Source of the DNA: Caryophanales bacterium UBA6259
Lineage (GTDB): Bacteria; Bacillota; Bacilli; Tepidibacillales; Tepidibacillaceae
Direction: 5' to 3'
NCBI GenBank assembly: GCA_002441135.1
Contig: DJVJ01000047.1
Location: forward strand, 1-11,371
Length of the DNA: 11,371 nt
Below, piece by piece: positions 1-5,460 of this stretch; the stretch's first letter is position 1; every line of letters begins with the position of its first letter. The position numbers were made by a program, and so were the translations under genes. Below the pieces are notes generated by a model. That model was not told the origin of the DNA. It saw only the letters and a program-made list of their open reading frames with translations, and made no database searches.

Positions 1-2
1 TT

Positions 3-554
3 GTAACTTTTGAGCAGTGGGTAAACAAAGACAATGTTATGTATGATATGATTTACAGCGCCCAGGCCTTTCATTGGCTTGATCCTAAGCTCAAATATGA
101 AAAATGCCACAAGCTTCTAAAGGATAATGGATATCTTGTTCTCTTCTGGTATAATCCTAGCGATGATAATTCACCAAAAGCAAAGGAAAGGCAAAAGAAG
201 ATTGATAGGATTGTTAATAAATATATTTCTAGTTATTTTATAAAAGATGAAAATTTTCAAAGACGTCAACATGATGGAGTATATAAAGAAGATGATAGGA
301 TAAAAGAGATTGAGGACTCAGGTTTATTTACCTTAGTAGAGAAAATAGAGTATATCCATGAAACAAGAAATAATGCAGACCAATATTTAAAAACTATGAA
401 ATCTGTACCAGCGTTTGCATCAGTAATCGATGGTTTGGATGATTTGAGCATTAGCAATATGAATAATGAAATTAAAGAAGTAATCAATGAATATGGTGGA
501 TATGTAAGCTCATTCTTAAACTTTTCTTTATACATAACAAAAAAAGTGAGGTAA
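3..554 (+). CDS. Class I SAM-dependent methyltransferase, C-terminal part (5' end outside window)
   Basis: This is a methyltransferase whose N-terminal half, including the SAM-binding glycine motif, lies before the window. The frame is open from base 3 and ends at TAA 552-554. The ATG at 39 is internal, because the codons before it already read VTFEQWVNKDNV, the usual lead-in to the acidic motif of this family. The line YDMIYSAQAFHWLDP followed by LLKDNGYLVLFWYNP is diagnostic: the family has a conserved AFHW motif after motif IV, then a 'LK..G.l.lf' strand. The last 110 residues form the variable helical cap and substrate-binding part. The substrate is not evident. A broken copy of what looks like the N-terminal half of the same family lies at 1233-1363. 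Family assignment is confident; function is not. Confidence 0.85.
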   Translation, partial: VTFEQWVNKDNVMYDMIYSAQAFHWLDPKLKYEKCHKLLKDNGYLVLFWYNPSDDNSPKAKERQKKIDRIVNKYISSYFIKDENFQRRQHDGVYKEDDRIKEIEDSGLFTLVEKIEYIHETRNNADQYLKTMKSVPAFASVIDGLDDLSISNMNNEIKEVINEYGGYVSSFLNFSLYITKKVR

Positions 555-681
555 GTTATTAAAGGAATAAATCTCTTTGTGTAGAATTTTATTATAAATT
601 AGAAAGTTTAGTTAAATTAATGAATAAGAGAGAGATTCAAGTATCTAGCTTTTGTTAAAACGAAATAAAGGAGGAAACGGA

Positions 682-1140
682 ATGTCTAATATTGATTTAG
701 AAAAAGAAGAACTTGGAAAACCTAAGATTGAAATAAAGAGAATGGAAGGTGAGCCAACTGCTGCTTTTAAAGGAGCATCCTGGGCAGCGTTATTAGTGGG
801 TGCTATAGCTTATTTAATTGGCTTGTACAATGCAACAATGCAGTTGAATGAAAAAGGATATTACTTCGCTGTTTTAGTATTTGGATTATATTCAGCAATA
901 TCCTTACAGAAAGCAGTAAGAGATAAGGATGAAGGTGTGCCTGTTACTGGTGTTTATTTTGGTGTTAGTTGGTTTGCATTAATCATAGCAATATCATTAA
1001 TGGCAATTGGTTTATACAATGCTGGAAGTATTACATTAAGTGAAAAAGGCTTTTATGGAATGGCTTTTGTTCTTAGTCTATTCGCCGCGATAACAATACA
1101 GAAGAATATTAGAGATACAGAAAAAGCTAGAGGAAAATAA
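682..1140 (+). CDS. YiaA/YiaB-family small membrane protein with two tandem YiaAB domains
   Basis: This is a 152-residue integral membrane protein of unknown function. The start is ATG 682, because AAAGGAGG at 667-674 sits 7 bases before it. A TTG at 652 in the same frame has no such site. After a charged N-terminus of about 28 residues come two copies of the YiaAB two-helix domain, at about residues 29-81 and 93-145. Each has a hydrophobic helix ending GLYNA, a loop with EKG(Y/F)Y, a second helix, and a terminal QK.(V/I)RD motif. Four membrane segments are therefore predicted. Enterobacterial YiaA/YiaB are inner-membrane proteins with the same domain and no established biochemical role. The gene appears monocistronic, with a hairpin terminator just downstream. 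The family call is firm and the function is unknown. Confidence 0.85.
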   Translation: MSNIDLEKEELGKPKIEIKRMEGEPTAAFKGASWAALLVGAIAYLIGLYNATMQLNEKGYYFAVLVFGLYSAISLQKAVRDKDEGVPVTGVYFGVSWFALIIAISLMAIGLYNAGSITLSEKGFYGMAFVLSLFAAITIQKNIRDTEKARGK

Positions 1141-1163
1141 AAATATTTATTAAGCATACTAGG

Positions 1164-1193
1164 AGCTATTCTTTAAGAAAAAGAATAGCTTTT
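1164..1193 (+). terminator. Probable intrinsic terminator after the YiaAB-family gene
   Basis: AGCTATTCTT at 1164-1173 pairs perfectly with AAGAATAGCT at 1181-1190 across a 7-base loop, followed by a short run of T. The stem is AT-rich and the T tract short, so termination may be modest. It lies 23 bases after the stop codon of the membrane protein gene. Confidence 0.6.
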
Positions 1194-1232
1194 AATTGTA
1201 AAGAATGGAATTATTCATTCAGTAGAAAATAA

Positions 1233-1363
1233 ATGATGAAAATAAGGCCAAGCTACCCGGAAAACTAATTGAAGATACAATTTGCAAAACCAGAATAAAC
1301 TTTAATGATAGACTGTTGGAGATAGGCGCAGGAACAGGAGTTGATAGAGAGGAAGCAGCTTGA
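1233..1363 (+). pseudogene. Remnant of a SAM-dependent methyltransferase N-terminus (frameshifted, with stop)
   Basis: From ATG 1233 the frame reads MMKIRPSYPEN and then stops at 1266. The next frame (codons from 1259) continues as GKLIEDTICK...NFNDRLLEIGAGTG. Together these give the usual N-terminal layout of a methyltransferase family: an R-P-x-Y-P entry motif, an L-I-(E/D)-D helix, then the SAM-binding motif I LLEIGAGTG (codons 1313-1339). The two pieces join with a one-base frameshift near 1260-1266. After motif I the sequence no longer resembles the family and meets TGA at 1361. No ribosome binding site is visible before 1233. It is probably the wreck of a relative of the gene at 3-554, but those two pieces cover different halves and cannot be compared directly. 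The motif reading is direct; the pseudogene call is inference. Confidence 0.6.
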
Positions 1364-1685
1364 TTTGGACAGTATAACAAGATCTTATAAGGATTTACGA
1401 TAAACTTAATAAATATAATCTTTGCTCTCCTAGATTAAGCTTGTAGAGTTTTTTATTTTGTATAATATTTCTACTATAAATATACAAGAAAAGGAAATTT
1501 GTTGTTTATGTAGAAAAGTAAGGTATATATTTTTTGAGAATTCTTACCAAACAATTCTTTAAGTGATTTATTCTGGGTGAAGTATTTAAGTTAAAGGTAG
1601 TATAAGAAACATTAAAAGCCCTTTGGATAATCTGTTTTAGGGGATGGTTTGACTGATATCGGAAAGAAGTAAAAATTACCGACAT
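1364..1685 (+). other. Gene-poor stretch with no recognisable gene
   Basis: No convincing coding sequence is seen here. A perfect TATAAT occurs at 1461-1466 but lacks a well-placed -35 hexamer. The only longer open frame runs on the minus strand (1506-1703). It has no recognisable motifs or ribosome binding site and was judged accidental. At the right end an imperfect hairpin (GACT 1651-1654 with AGTC 1689-1692, TCGG 1659-1662 with CCGA 1679-1682) leads into the palindromic repeat at 1686-1754. The 13-mer CGACATTAT(A/C)GTC occurs at 1680-1692 and again at 1718-1730. Confidence 0.5.
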
Positions 1686-1754
1686 TATAGTCACTAATTC
1701 CACTTATTAGGAGTTCACGACATTATCGTCGATACTGAAACGTTATGTGACATA
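1686..1754 (+). repeat. Imperfect palindromic intergenic repeat, copy 1 (attC-like)
   Basis: The outer arms pair: TAT (1686-1688) and GTCAC..TAA (1690-1697) pair with TTA-T-GTGAC-ATA (1743-1754), leaving single-base bulges on each side. An inner stem CGAC 1718-1721 / GTCG 1728-1731 has a 6-base loop. TTC 1714-1716 can also pair with GAA 1737-1739. The copy shares TTCCAC, (A)TTC.CGACA and GAAACGTTA..TGA, in that order, with the repeat at 2361-2453. The element ends about 15 bases before the GGAGTGG ribosome binding site of the next gene. Nested arms with bulges and a terminal GTT-containing box resemble an integron attC site. However, the box GTTATGT departs at one position from GTTRRRY, and no partner box ending in AAC is seen. 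Confidence 0.6.
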
Positions 1755-1781
1755 CTAAGAAAAATTTGAAGGAGTGGAAGA

Positions 1782-2357
1782 ATGATTAGTTTAATTAACG
1801 AAAAGATAAAGCTGTATGAAAGTAAATTTCCTCTACTAGGGATGTTTTTGTTTACTGAAGCAAACCCGCATATTGTGAAGATTCTTAAAGATATCGATTA
1901 TTGGAACGCACTTGAAGCACTTTCGGGTGACAATATTGGTATTTTTGCCACAAGTCTATTCAAAGGTAGCTATGCATTTCCACCATCAAAGCCTGGATAT
2001 TTGTCAATGATGATTCCGGTGTGGCAGGAACCAAAAGAAAATAAAAAGATTCTATCTTTTTTTAACATAGAGAATAGTAGAGAGTTACCTTTGTTTGTAA
2101 TATTTTGTTTTGAAGATAATGAAATACGTTTACATAAAATTAGTATAGAAGAAGAGAACTCTGATAAAGCATTTAATAGTATTAAGAATACCTTGGAAAT
2201 CATAGATTCGATTTATGGAGATGGGAATCGTAATAGTCTCAGCAAACAAGATGCATTTCGAAAATTGAGTAATAAAATCCTCTTTGAAAAGGCCAGTGGT
2301 AAATTTAAAACCCTTTTAGACATTGTTTCGACTCTTAGAGGTGTTATAGGGTTGTAA
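1782..2357 (+). CDS. Hypothetical protein, possible single-gene cassette
   Basis: I do not recognise this 191-residue protein. ATG 1782 follows the ribosome binding site GAAGGAGTGG (about 1768-1777) at good spacing. There is no signal peptide or clear membrane segment. The N-terminal third is mixed helix and strand with the hydrophobic line LLGMFLF. The middle has an aromatic and proline-rich patch (about residues 63-82) and a strand-like run PLFVIFCFEDNEIRLHKI (about 103-120). These are followed by an acidic stretch and a helical C-terminus ending in a basic and hydrophobic helix. The general look is a soluble alpha/beta protein. It stands alone between two copies of the same palindromic repeat (1686-1754 and 2361-2453), so it may move as a unit with one of them. 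The coding call is well supported by length and ribosome binding site; the function is unknown. Confidence 0.8.
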   Translation: MISLINEKIKLYESKFPLLGMFLFTEANPHIVKILKDIDYWNALEALSGDNIGIFATSLFKGSYAFPPSKPGYLSMMIPVWQEPKENKKILSFFNIENSRELPLFVIFCFEDNEIRLHKISIEEENSDKAFNSIKNTLEIIDSIYGDGNRNSLSKQDAFRKLSNKILFEKASGKFKTLLDIVSTLRGVIGL

Positions 2358-2360
2358 GTA

Positions 2361-2453
2361 TTCATTTCCACACGTCAGATAATAGAGAATTCCCGACACT
2401 TAATAAGATGAAAGTGGAATGGTGCCTCGGGAATTCTCGAAACGTTAGATGAA
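2361..2453 (+). repeat. Imperfect palindromic intergenic repeat, copy 2 (attC-like)
   Basis: A perfect 12-bp inverted repeat, GAGAATTCCCGA (2385-2396) and TCGGGAATTCTC (2427-2438), encloses 30 bases. Those 30 bases contain a smaller stem, CACTT 2397-2401 / AAGTG 2412-2416. The outer arms also pair: TTCAT 2361-2365 with ATGAA 2449-2453, and ACGT 2372-2375 with ACGT 2442-2445. The end GAAACGTTAGATGA matches copy 1's GAAACGTTATGTGA, and GTTAGAT (2444-2450) fits the GTTRRRY core of integron attC sites. The element starts 4 bases after the upstream stop codon and ends 28 bases before the next ribosome binding site, so it fills almost the whole gap. The inner stem could also act as a transcription terminator, but there is no T run. 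Confidence 0.7.
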
Positions 2454-2492
2454 AGAAATATATTAAGAAAAAATTAACTTGGAGGATGAAAA

Positions 2493-3344
2493 ATGTCTGA
2501 GTTTAAATGCACAAACGAAGATTTAAATTATTTCAATATATATGGAGACTTTCAAGGTTGTTTTGCTGTTCCATATGATACTGATGAAGAAATGATTAAG
2601 AGAATAATGGCCGCTATGAAATCTTATACGATGGGATATAAAAAAATAGATTATGTATATAATAATTATGCTCAACATTGGAAATTTGATGATGAGAAAA
2701 GGTCAGAAGGGTTCATTAAAGCTCACAAAATACTAGTACCACATCTAAAAGTTATGGATAAATTAGATGATTCTTTAAATAATTTAGAAGAAAGTTTAAA
2801 TTTAGGTAGATTTGCTGTTATTGCAGGAATAACAAGGTTAAGAAATACTTTTAGATCGATCCATTCATTGATAATAAAGGGTTATCACTTTGAGGCTATT
2901 TCGTTAGTGAGATTACTCCTAGAACAAACGGCTTGGTTTTATAACATTTATGATTATTTCGATGGAAGTTTTTTTGATATACAGCCACATAAATCTATAA
3001 AAGATCTAAAAAAAATAATTCCTGATGTCGGGAAATTATATGGAGAACTAAGCAAATATACCCATGTTATATCAACTAAAACATTTGAATTTATAGAACT
3101 TGATAAAGAGAGTAGGAATGGTAATTCTATTAATCATATAATACATCTATCTAATGACAAATTTAGATATATAGCAATGCGTTTATACTTTAATACAATA
3201 TTAGTTTTGTTTAACGTGGTTCAAATTGTATTTATAGAGTATAAATTAGATTTTGAATTTCCTATTGAACAAAATAAAGTTAGGAAATATTTAGAGGATA
3301 TTGGTTTATTATTAGAAAAAAACAATAGTATTAAAGAATATTGA
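2493..3344 (+). CDS. DUF5677/HEPN-like helical protein, function unknown
   Basis: This is a 283-residue protein starting at ATG 2493, with GGAGG at 2481-2485 seven bases upstream. It looks almost wholly helical after residue 70. A coiled-coil-like stretch at about 80-105 (LDDSLNNLEESL) precedes a core reading RLRNTFRSIHSLIIKGYHFEAISLVRLLLEQ-like segments, then LYGELSKYTHV (about 182-192). This 'repeated helix, R-L-L-x-E, LY..LS.Y.H' layout is what I associate with DUF5677-type proteins, which have been likened to HEPN folds. R117 and H124 are spaced as in the RX4-6H motif of HEPN nucleases, but whether they pair in a fold cannot be read here. The C-terminal hydrophobic run at about 228-248 may be a buried helix rather than a membrane anchor. 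It has no partner gene; the palindromic repeat copy 2 lies just upstream. The family call is tentative. Confidence 0.65.
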   Translation: MSEFKCTNEDLNYFNIYGDFQGCFAVPYDTDEEMIKRIMAAMKSYTMGYKKIDYVYNNYAQHWKFDDEKRSEGFIKAHKILVPHLKVMDKLDDSLNNLEESLNLGRFAVIAGITRLRNTFRSIHSLIIKGYHFEAISLVRLLLEQTAWFYNIYDYFDGSFFDIQPHKSIKDLKKIIPDVGKLYGELSKYTHVISTKTFEFIELDKESRNGNSINHIIHLSNDKFRYIAMRLYFNTILVLFNVVQIVFIEYKLDFEFPIEQNKVRKYLEDIGLLLEKNNSIKEY

Positions 3345-3346
3345 TT

Positions 3347-3386
3347 GCTATTCAATGATGACGTATATTTTCCATCATCTAATAGC
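3347..3386 (+). terminator. Hairpin just after the DUF5677-like gene, possible terminator
   Basis: GCTATTCAATGATG (3347-3360) pairs with CATCATCTAATAGC (3373-3386) at 12 of 14 positions over a 12-base loop. It begins 2 bases after the stop codon at 3344. No T run follows, so it could stabilise the 3' end or be a repeat rather than a classical terminator. It does not share the sequence of the palindromes at 1686 and 2361. Confidence 0.4.
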
Positions 3387-3446
3387 ATATCCCAGCGTCG
3401 GCTTAGCAGGGAAGTAACTCAAAAGATCTAAGCCTAGGTCGCATGA

Positions 3447-3611
3447 AGTGTTTCCAATGAAGTATTAAATCGACAACTAGCGGAGTCTGATAAGGAAGAT
3501 GACGTGATAGAACCAATAGAAGGCGAAGTTGATCATTTGTTTGTAATTGAAAATTCTGATGATGTTGAATCTGTAATTCAATCGATTATCAATCTTACTT
3601 TAAGCAAGTGA
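3447..3611 (+). pseudogene. Orphan C-terminal coding fragment, family not recognised
   Basis: Between a stop at 3444 and TGA 3609 an open frame of 54 codons reads like the acidic tail of a larger protein, with pieces such as EVDHLFVIENSDDVESVIQS and a final INLTLSK. It has no ATG and no ribosome binding site, so a start was not found. The codon pattern and amphipathic helix character look protein-like, but I cannot name the family. A second open frame in the same register (3639-3770) follows after further stops. Both sit in a 526-base gap between intact genes, together with inverted repeats, which suggests debris of a lost gene or mobile element. The pseudogene label is inference. Confidence 0.35.
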
Positions 3612-3764
3612 TTCTTTAAGTAGACAAGATCAATTTTTGTGGACCGACCTCCGTCTTTATTCGAAGAAGTTAGGGACAATCCATCAGATACTAATGCATT
3701 CACTCTAAGGGGGCGAGTACCTCGGTTGTCGGGATGTTTTTGGCAAAATAGTAGCTCAGACAAA
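3612..3764 (+). other. GC-richer segment, probable mobile-element debris
   Basis: Bases from about 3640 to 3830 are visibly richer in G and C than the AT-rich genes on both sides. The plus frame 3639-3770 reads a 43-residue peptide (VDRPPSLFEEVRDNPSD at its start) that stops inside the inverted repeat. The opposite strand is open from 3835 down to 3578. Neither has a convincing start and ribosome binding site, and I cannot say which strand, if either, was coding. The composition shift and the adjoining long inverted repeat suggest acquired DNA. Confidence 0.35.
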
Positions 3765-3809
3765 ACATGACCCAGCCTAAGGTAAGAGCTATCTAAGGCT
3801 GGGTCATGT
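3765..3809. repeat. 14-bp perfect inverted repeat (ACATGACCCAGCCT)
   Basis: ACATGACCCAGCCT at 3765-3778 and its exact reverse complement at 3796-3809 enclose 17 bases, giving a strong GC-rich hairpin. On the minus strand it is followed by TTTTG, which is terminator-like, but no minus-strand gene reads into it. On the plus strand there is no T run. A second small palindrome, AGGGA-ACG-TCCCT, follows at 3818-3830. The pair may be the end of a decayed mobile element. The repeat itself is certain; its role is not. Confidence 0.75.
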
Positions 3810-3870
3810 CGTAAATGAGGGAACGTCCCTGCCAAGAAATATATTGTAATTCGTGAAATGAGGTTTTTAG

Positions 3871-4407
3871 ATGATACTTTTCCAGAAGGATGAACTATCT
3901 GTAAGGGAATTGACAGAAAAAGATGCTATAACCCTCGTAAAATGGTTGTCCGATCCTACAATATTAGAGTATTACGAAGGTCGTGATCGTCCTCACAATC
4001 TTCAACAAGTACATAAACATTATTATGAGAATCGTGACAATATAACTCAATGTATTATTGAATACAAAGGAAAAGAAATTGGCTATGTACAATTTTATCC
4101 TATTACTGCAGAAGAACGCGAAAAGTACGGATATAAGAATTATGAAGAACCGATATATGGAATGGATCAATATATTGGAGAGGTTGATTGTTGGAATAAA
4201 GGGATTGGAACAAAACTTATTAAATCATCTACTGAATACTTAACAAGTAAAGGTATAAATAAAATCGTAATGGACCCACAAGCATGGAATCATCGAGCAT
4301 TAAGAACATATGAAAAATGCGGATTTATTAAGAAGAAGTTTTTACCGAAACATGAATTGCATGAAGGCGAAATGAAGGACTGTTGGTTAATGGAATATAA
4401 TAAATAG
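3871..4407 (+). CDS. GNAT acetyltransferase, AAC(6')-type aminoglycoside 6'-N-acetyltransferase homologue
   Basis: This 178-residue protein is predicted to transfer an acetyl group from acetyl-CoA, most likely to the 6'-amino group of aminoglycosides. It resembles the AAC(6') half of the bifunctional AAC(6')-APH(2'') enzyme along its whole length. The matching features are an early VRELTEKD..LVKWLSDP..LEYYEGRD block (11-39), IIEY-x5-IGY (62-72), YGMDQYIGE (96-104), the acetyl-CoA loop WNKGIGT (108-114), VMDP-x3-NHRALRTYEKCGF (133-152), and the C-terminal signature LPKHELHEG..KDCWLMEY (158-176). No kinase half follows; the gene stops cleanly at TAG. ATG 3871 has TGAGG at 3859-3863. The length is normal for a stand-alone AAC(6'). 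The next gene, a methyltransferase, begins 66 bases on and may be co-transcribed. GNAT membership is certain; true aminoglycoside activity is inferred. Confidence 0.85.
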   Translation: MILFQKDELSVRELTEKDAITLVKWLSDPTILEYYEGRDRPHNLQQVHKHYYENRDNITQCIIEYKGKEIGYVQFYPITAEEREKYGYKNYEEPIYGMDQYIGEVDCWNKGIGTKLIKSSTEYLTSKGINKIVMDPQAWNHRALRTYEKCGFIKKKFLPKHELHEGEMKDCWLMEYNK

Positions 4408-4473
4408 TTTTTTTATTCTCAGCAAAGCCCTAGCCTAACATAGGAATTATGTAAATAAAGGAGAGATTTAATT

Positions 4474-5316
4474 ATGATTGAGTTTTGGGATGAAATGTCG
4501 ACAAAAGAAGAAGTGGATAAGGATGATGAATATATAAATAGACAACTTAGGTGGAGAGAAATAGAGAGAAACCTTGAAGGAGTTCACACTATTTTAGATA
4601 TTGGAGCTGCTACAGGTGCTTTTTCCATTCCACTTGCTAAGATGGGGTATGATGTAACTCATTTCGACATATCAAATAAGATGATAGATGTTGCTAAAAA
4701 TAAGGCAAAAGGATTAGATAATATTACATTTATCCAAGGAAATGCTAAAGATTTATCAATGTTTGCAGATAGACATTTTGATTTGGTATTAAATTTAGAT
4801 GGGGCAATCTCTTTCTCTGGCATAGATGCTGATATAGTTATTTCCGAAAGTTGTAGAGTTTCAAAAAATAAATTACTTGTTTCCGTTTCAAATAAAGGCT
4901 GTATGGTAGCGACATGGTTAAATTTTAGTATTAATCAACACAAAAGTATTACTCCAGCAGTATATGAAATGATGAAAAATGGATATTGGAATTTAGATCA
5001 ATTTGATACAAATAAAGCTATAGCTGAAAACTATTTCCCAATAGAATCTTTTAAAGCCTATACTCCTCAAGAATTGAAGAGAACATTAGAGGAAAATAAG
5101 ATGAAAGTACAGTTCTCAAGAAGTATTGGAAGTCTAAGCCATTTATATTTATTACATCTATATAGACAGAAGCCAAATGAGGCGAAATCAAGTAATATTG
5201 ACAATAGTGAGCAATTTATCGACTTATGTGAAAAATTTGATATAGAAATTATGCCTAATGGACCAGGCTCGTTTAGAAGAGCAGGAGTTATAGCATTAGC
5301 AGAAAAATTGAAGTGA
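4474..5316 (+). CDS. Class I SAM-dependent methyltransferase (intact)
   Basis: This is a 280-residue soluble methyltransferase. ATG 4474 has AAAGGAGAG at 4457-4465. The SAM-binding motif I is ILDIGAATGAFSI (40-52). The acidic residue binding the ribose is in HFDIS (D65), followed by MIDVAKNKA. Motif II is GNAKDL (89-94), and FDLVLNLDGAISF (102-114) occupies the motif IV position. Motif I has GAATG where GAGTG or GCGTG is more usual, a tolerated variant. The last 130 residues form a family-specific region with a 'Y.P.EL...LE' segment (about 196-210), often seen in small-molecule methyltransferases. The substrate is unknown. It sits after the acetyltransferase gene and is closed by a strong terminator, so the two may form one unit. 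It differs from the partial methyltransferase at the left edge, which has a different motif IV. Confidence 0.88.
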   Translation: MIEFWDEMSTKEEVDKDDEYINRQLRWREIERNLEGVHTILDIGAATGAFSIPLAKMGYDVTHFDISNKMIDVAKNKAKGLDNITFIQGNAKDLSMFADRHFDLVLNLDGAISFSGIDADIVISESCRVSKNKLLVSVSNKGCMVATWLNFSINQHKSITPAVYEMMKNGYWNLDQFDTNKAIAENYFPIESFKAYTPQELKRTLEENKMKVQFSRSIGSLSHLYLLHLYRQKPNEAKSSNIDNSEQFIDLCEKFDIEIMPNGPGSFRRAGVIALAEKLK

Positions 5317-5322
5317 ATTTAG

Positions 5323-5356
5323 TTCCCTCAGACTGATGGTTTGGGGGAATTTTTTT
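5323..5356 (+). terminator. Intrinsic terminator after the methyltransferase gene
   Basis: TTCCCTCA (5323-5330) pairs with TGGGGGAA (5342-5349), including one G-U pair, around an 11-base loop. Seven T's (5350-5356) follow directly. It lies 6 bases after the stop codon and separates the accessory-looking left half from the YoaS/YozG-like operon. Confidence 0.85.
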
Positions 5357-5385
5357 GCTTTATTACAATAAAAACATAACTGAAT

Positions 5386-5416
5386 TTGATAAAAATTTAT
5401 TGCAAAACGATAAATA
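5386..5416 (+). promoter_or_regulatory. Weak candidate promoter for the DUF2975 operon
   Basis: TTGATA (5386-5391) could be a -35 box and TAAATA (5411-5416) a -10 box, but the 19-base spacing is long and both deviate from consensus. A promoter somewhere in 5360-5450 is expected, since a strong terminator lies upstream and the next gene starts at 5461. The exact boxes are uncertain. Confidence 0.25.
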
Positions 5417-5460
5417 ATCTGTTAAATTCAAATTGAAAATACATAAGTGAGGTGCTTTTT

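Noticed and set aside
266..535. Minus-strand open frame opposite the left-edge methyltransferase
   Set aside because: It is the antisense of a clearly coding sequence and has no motif of its own.
1461..1466. Perfect TATAAT in the gene-poor stretch
   Set aside because: No -35 hexamer at 16-18 bases upstream, and the nearest gene starts more than 300 bases away. AT-rich DNA gives such hits by chance.
1506..1703. Minus-strand open frame of 65 codons in the gap before the 1782 gene
   Set aside because: No ribosome binding site, no recognisable motif, and it runs into the palindromic repeat. Composition looks like AT-rich non-coding DNA.
2361..2453. Reading palindrome copy 2 only as a terminator for the 1782 gene
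   Set aside because: There is no T run after the stem, and the same sequence blocks occur upstream of that gene. A repeat family explains it better, though a terminating effect is not excluded.
3578..3835. Minus-strand open frame of 85 codons over the GC-richer debris
   Set aside because: It crosses the 14-bp inverted repeat, has no convincing start site, and overlaps equally plausible plus-strand fragments. Not called as a gene.
4058..4243. Second plus-strand frame inside the acetyltransferase gene
   Set aside because: It overlaps a complete GNAT gene with all motifs in the other frame and lacks a ribosome binding site.
4432..4438. GCCTAAC between the acetyltransferase and methyltransferase genes, an exact match to the attC left-box consensus
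   Set aside because: No GTTRRRY partner lies at a suitable distance downstream and there is no nested stem, so it is probably chance.
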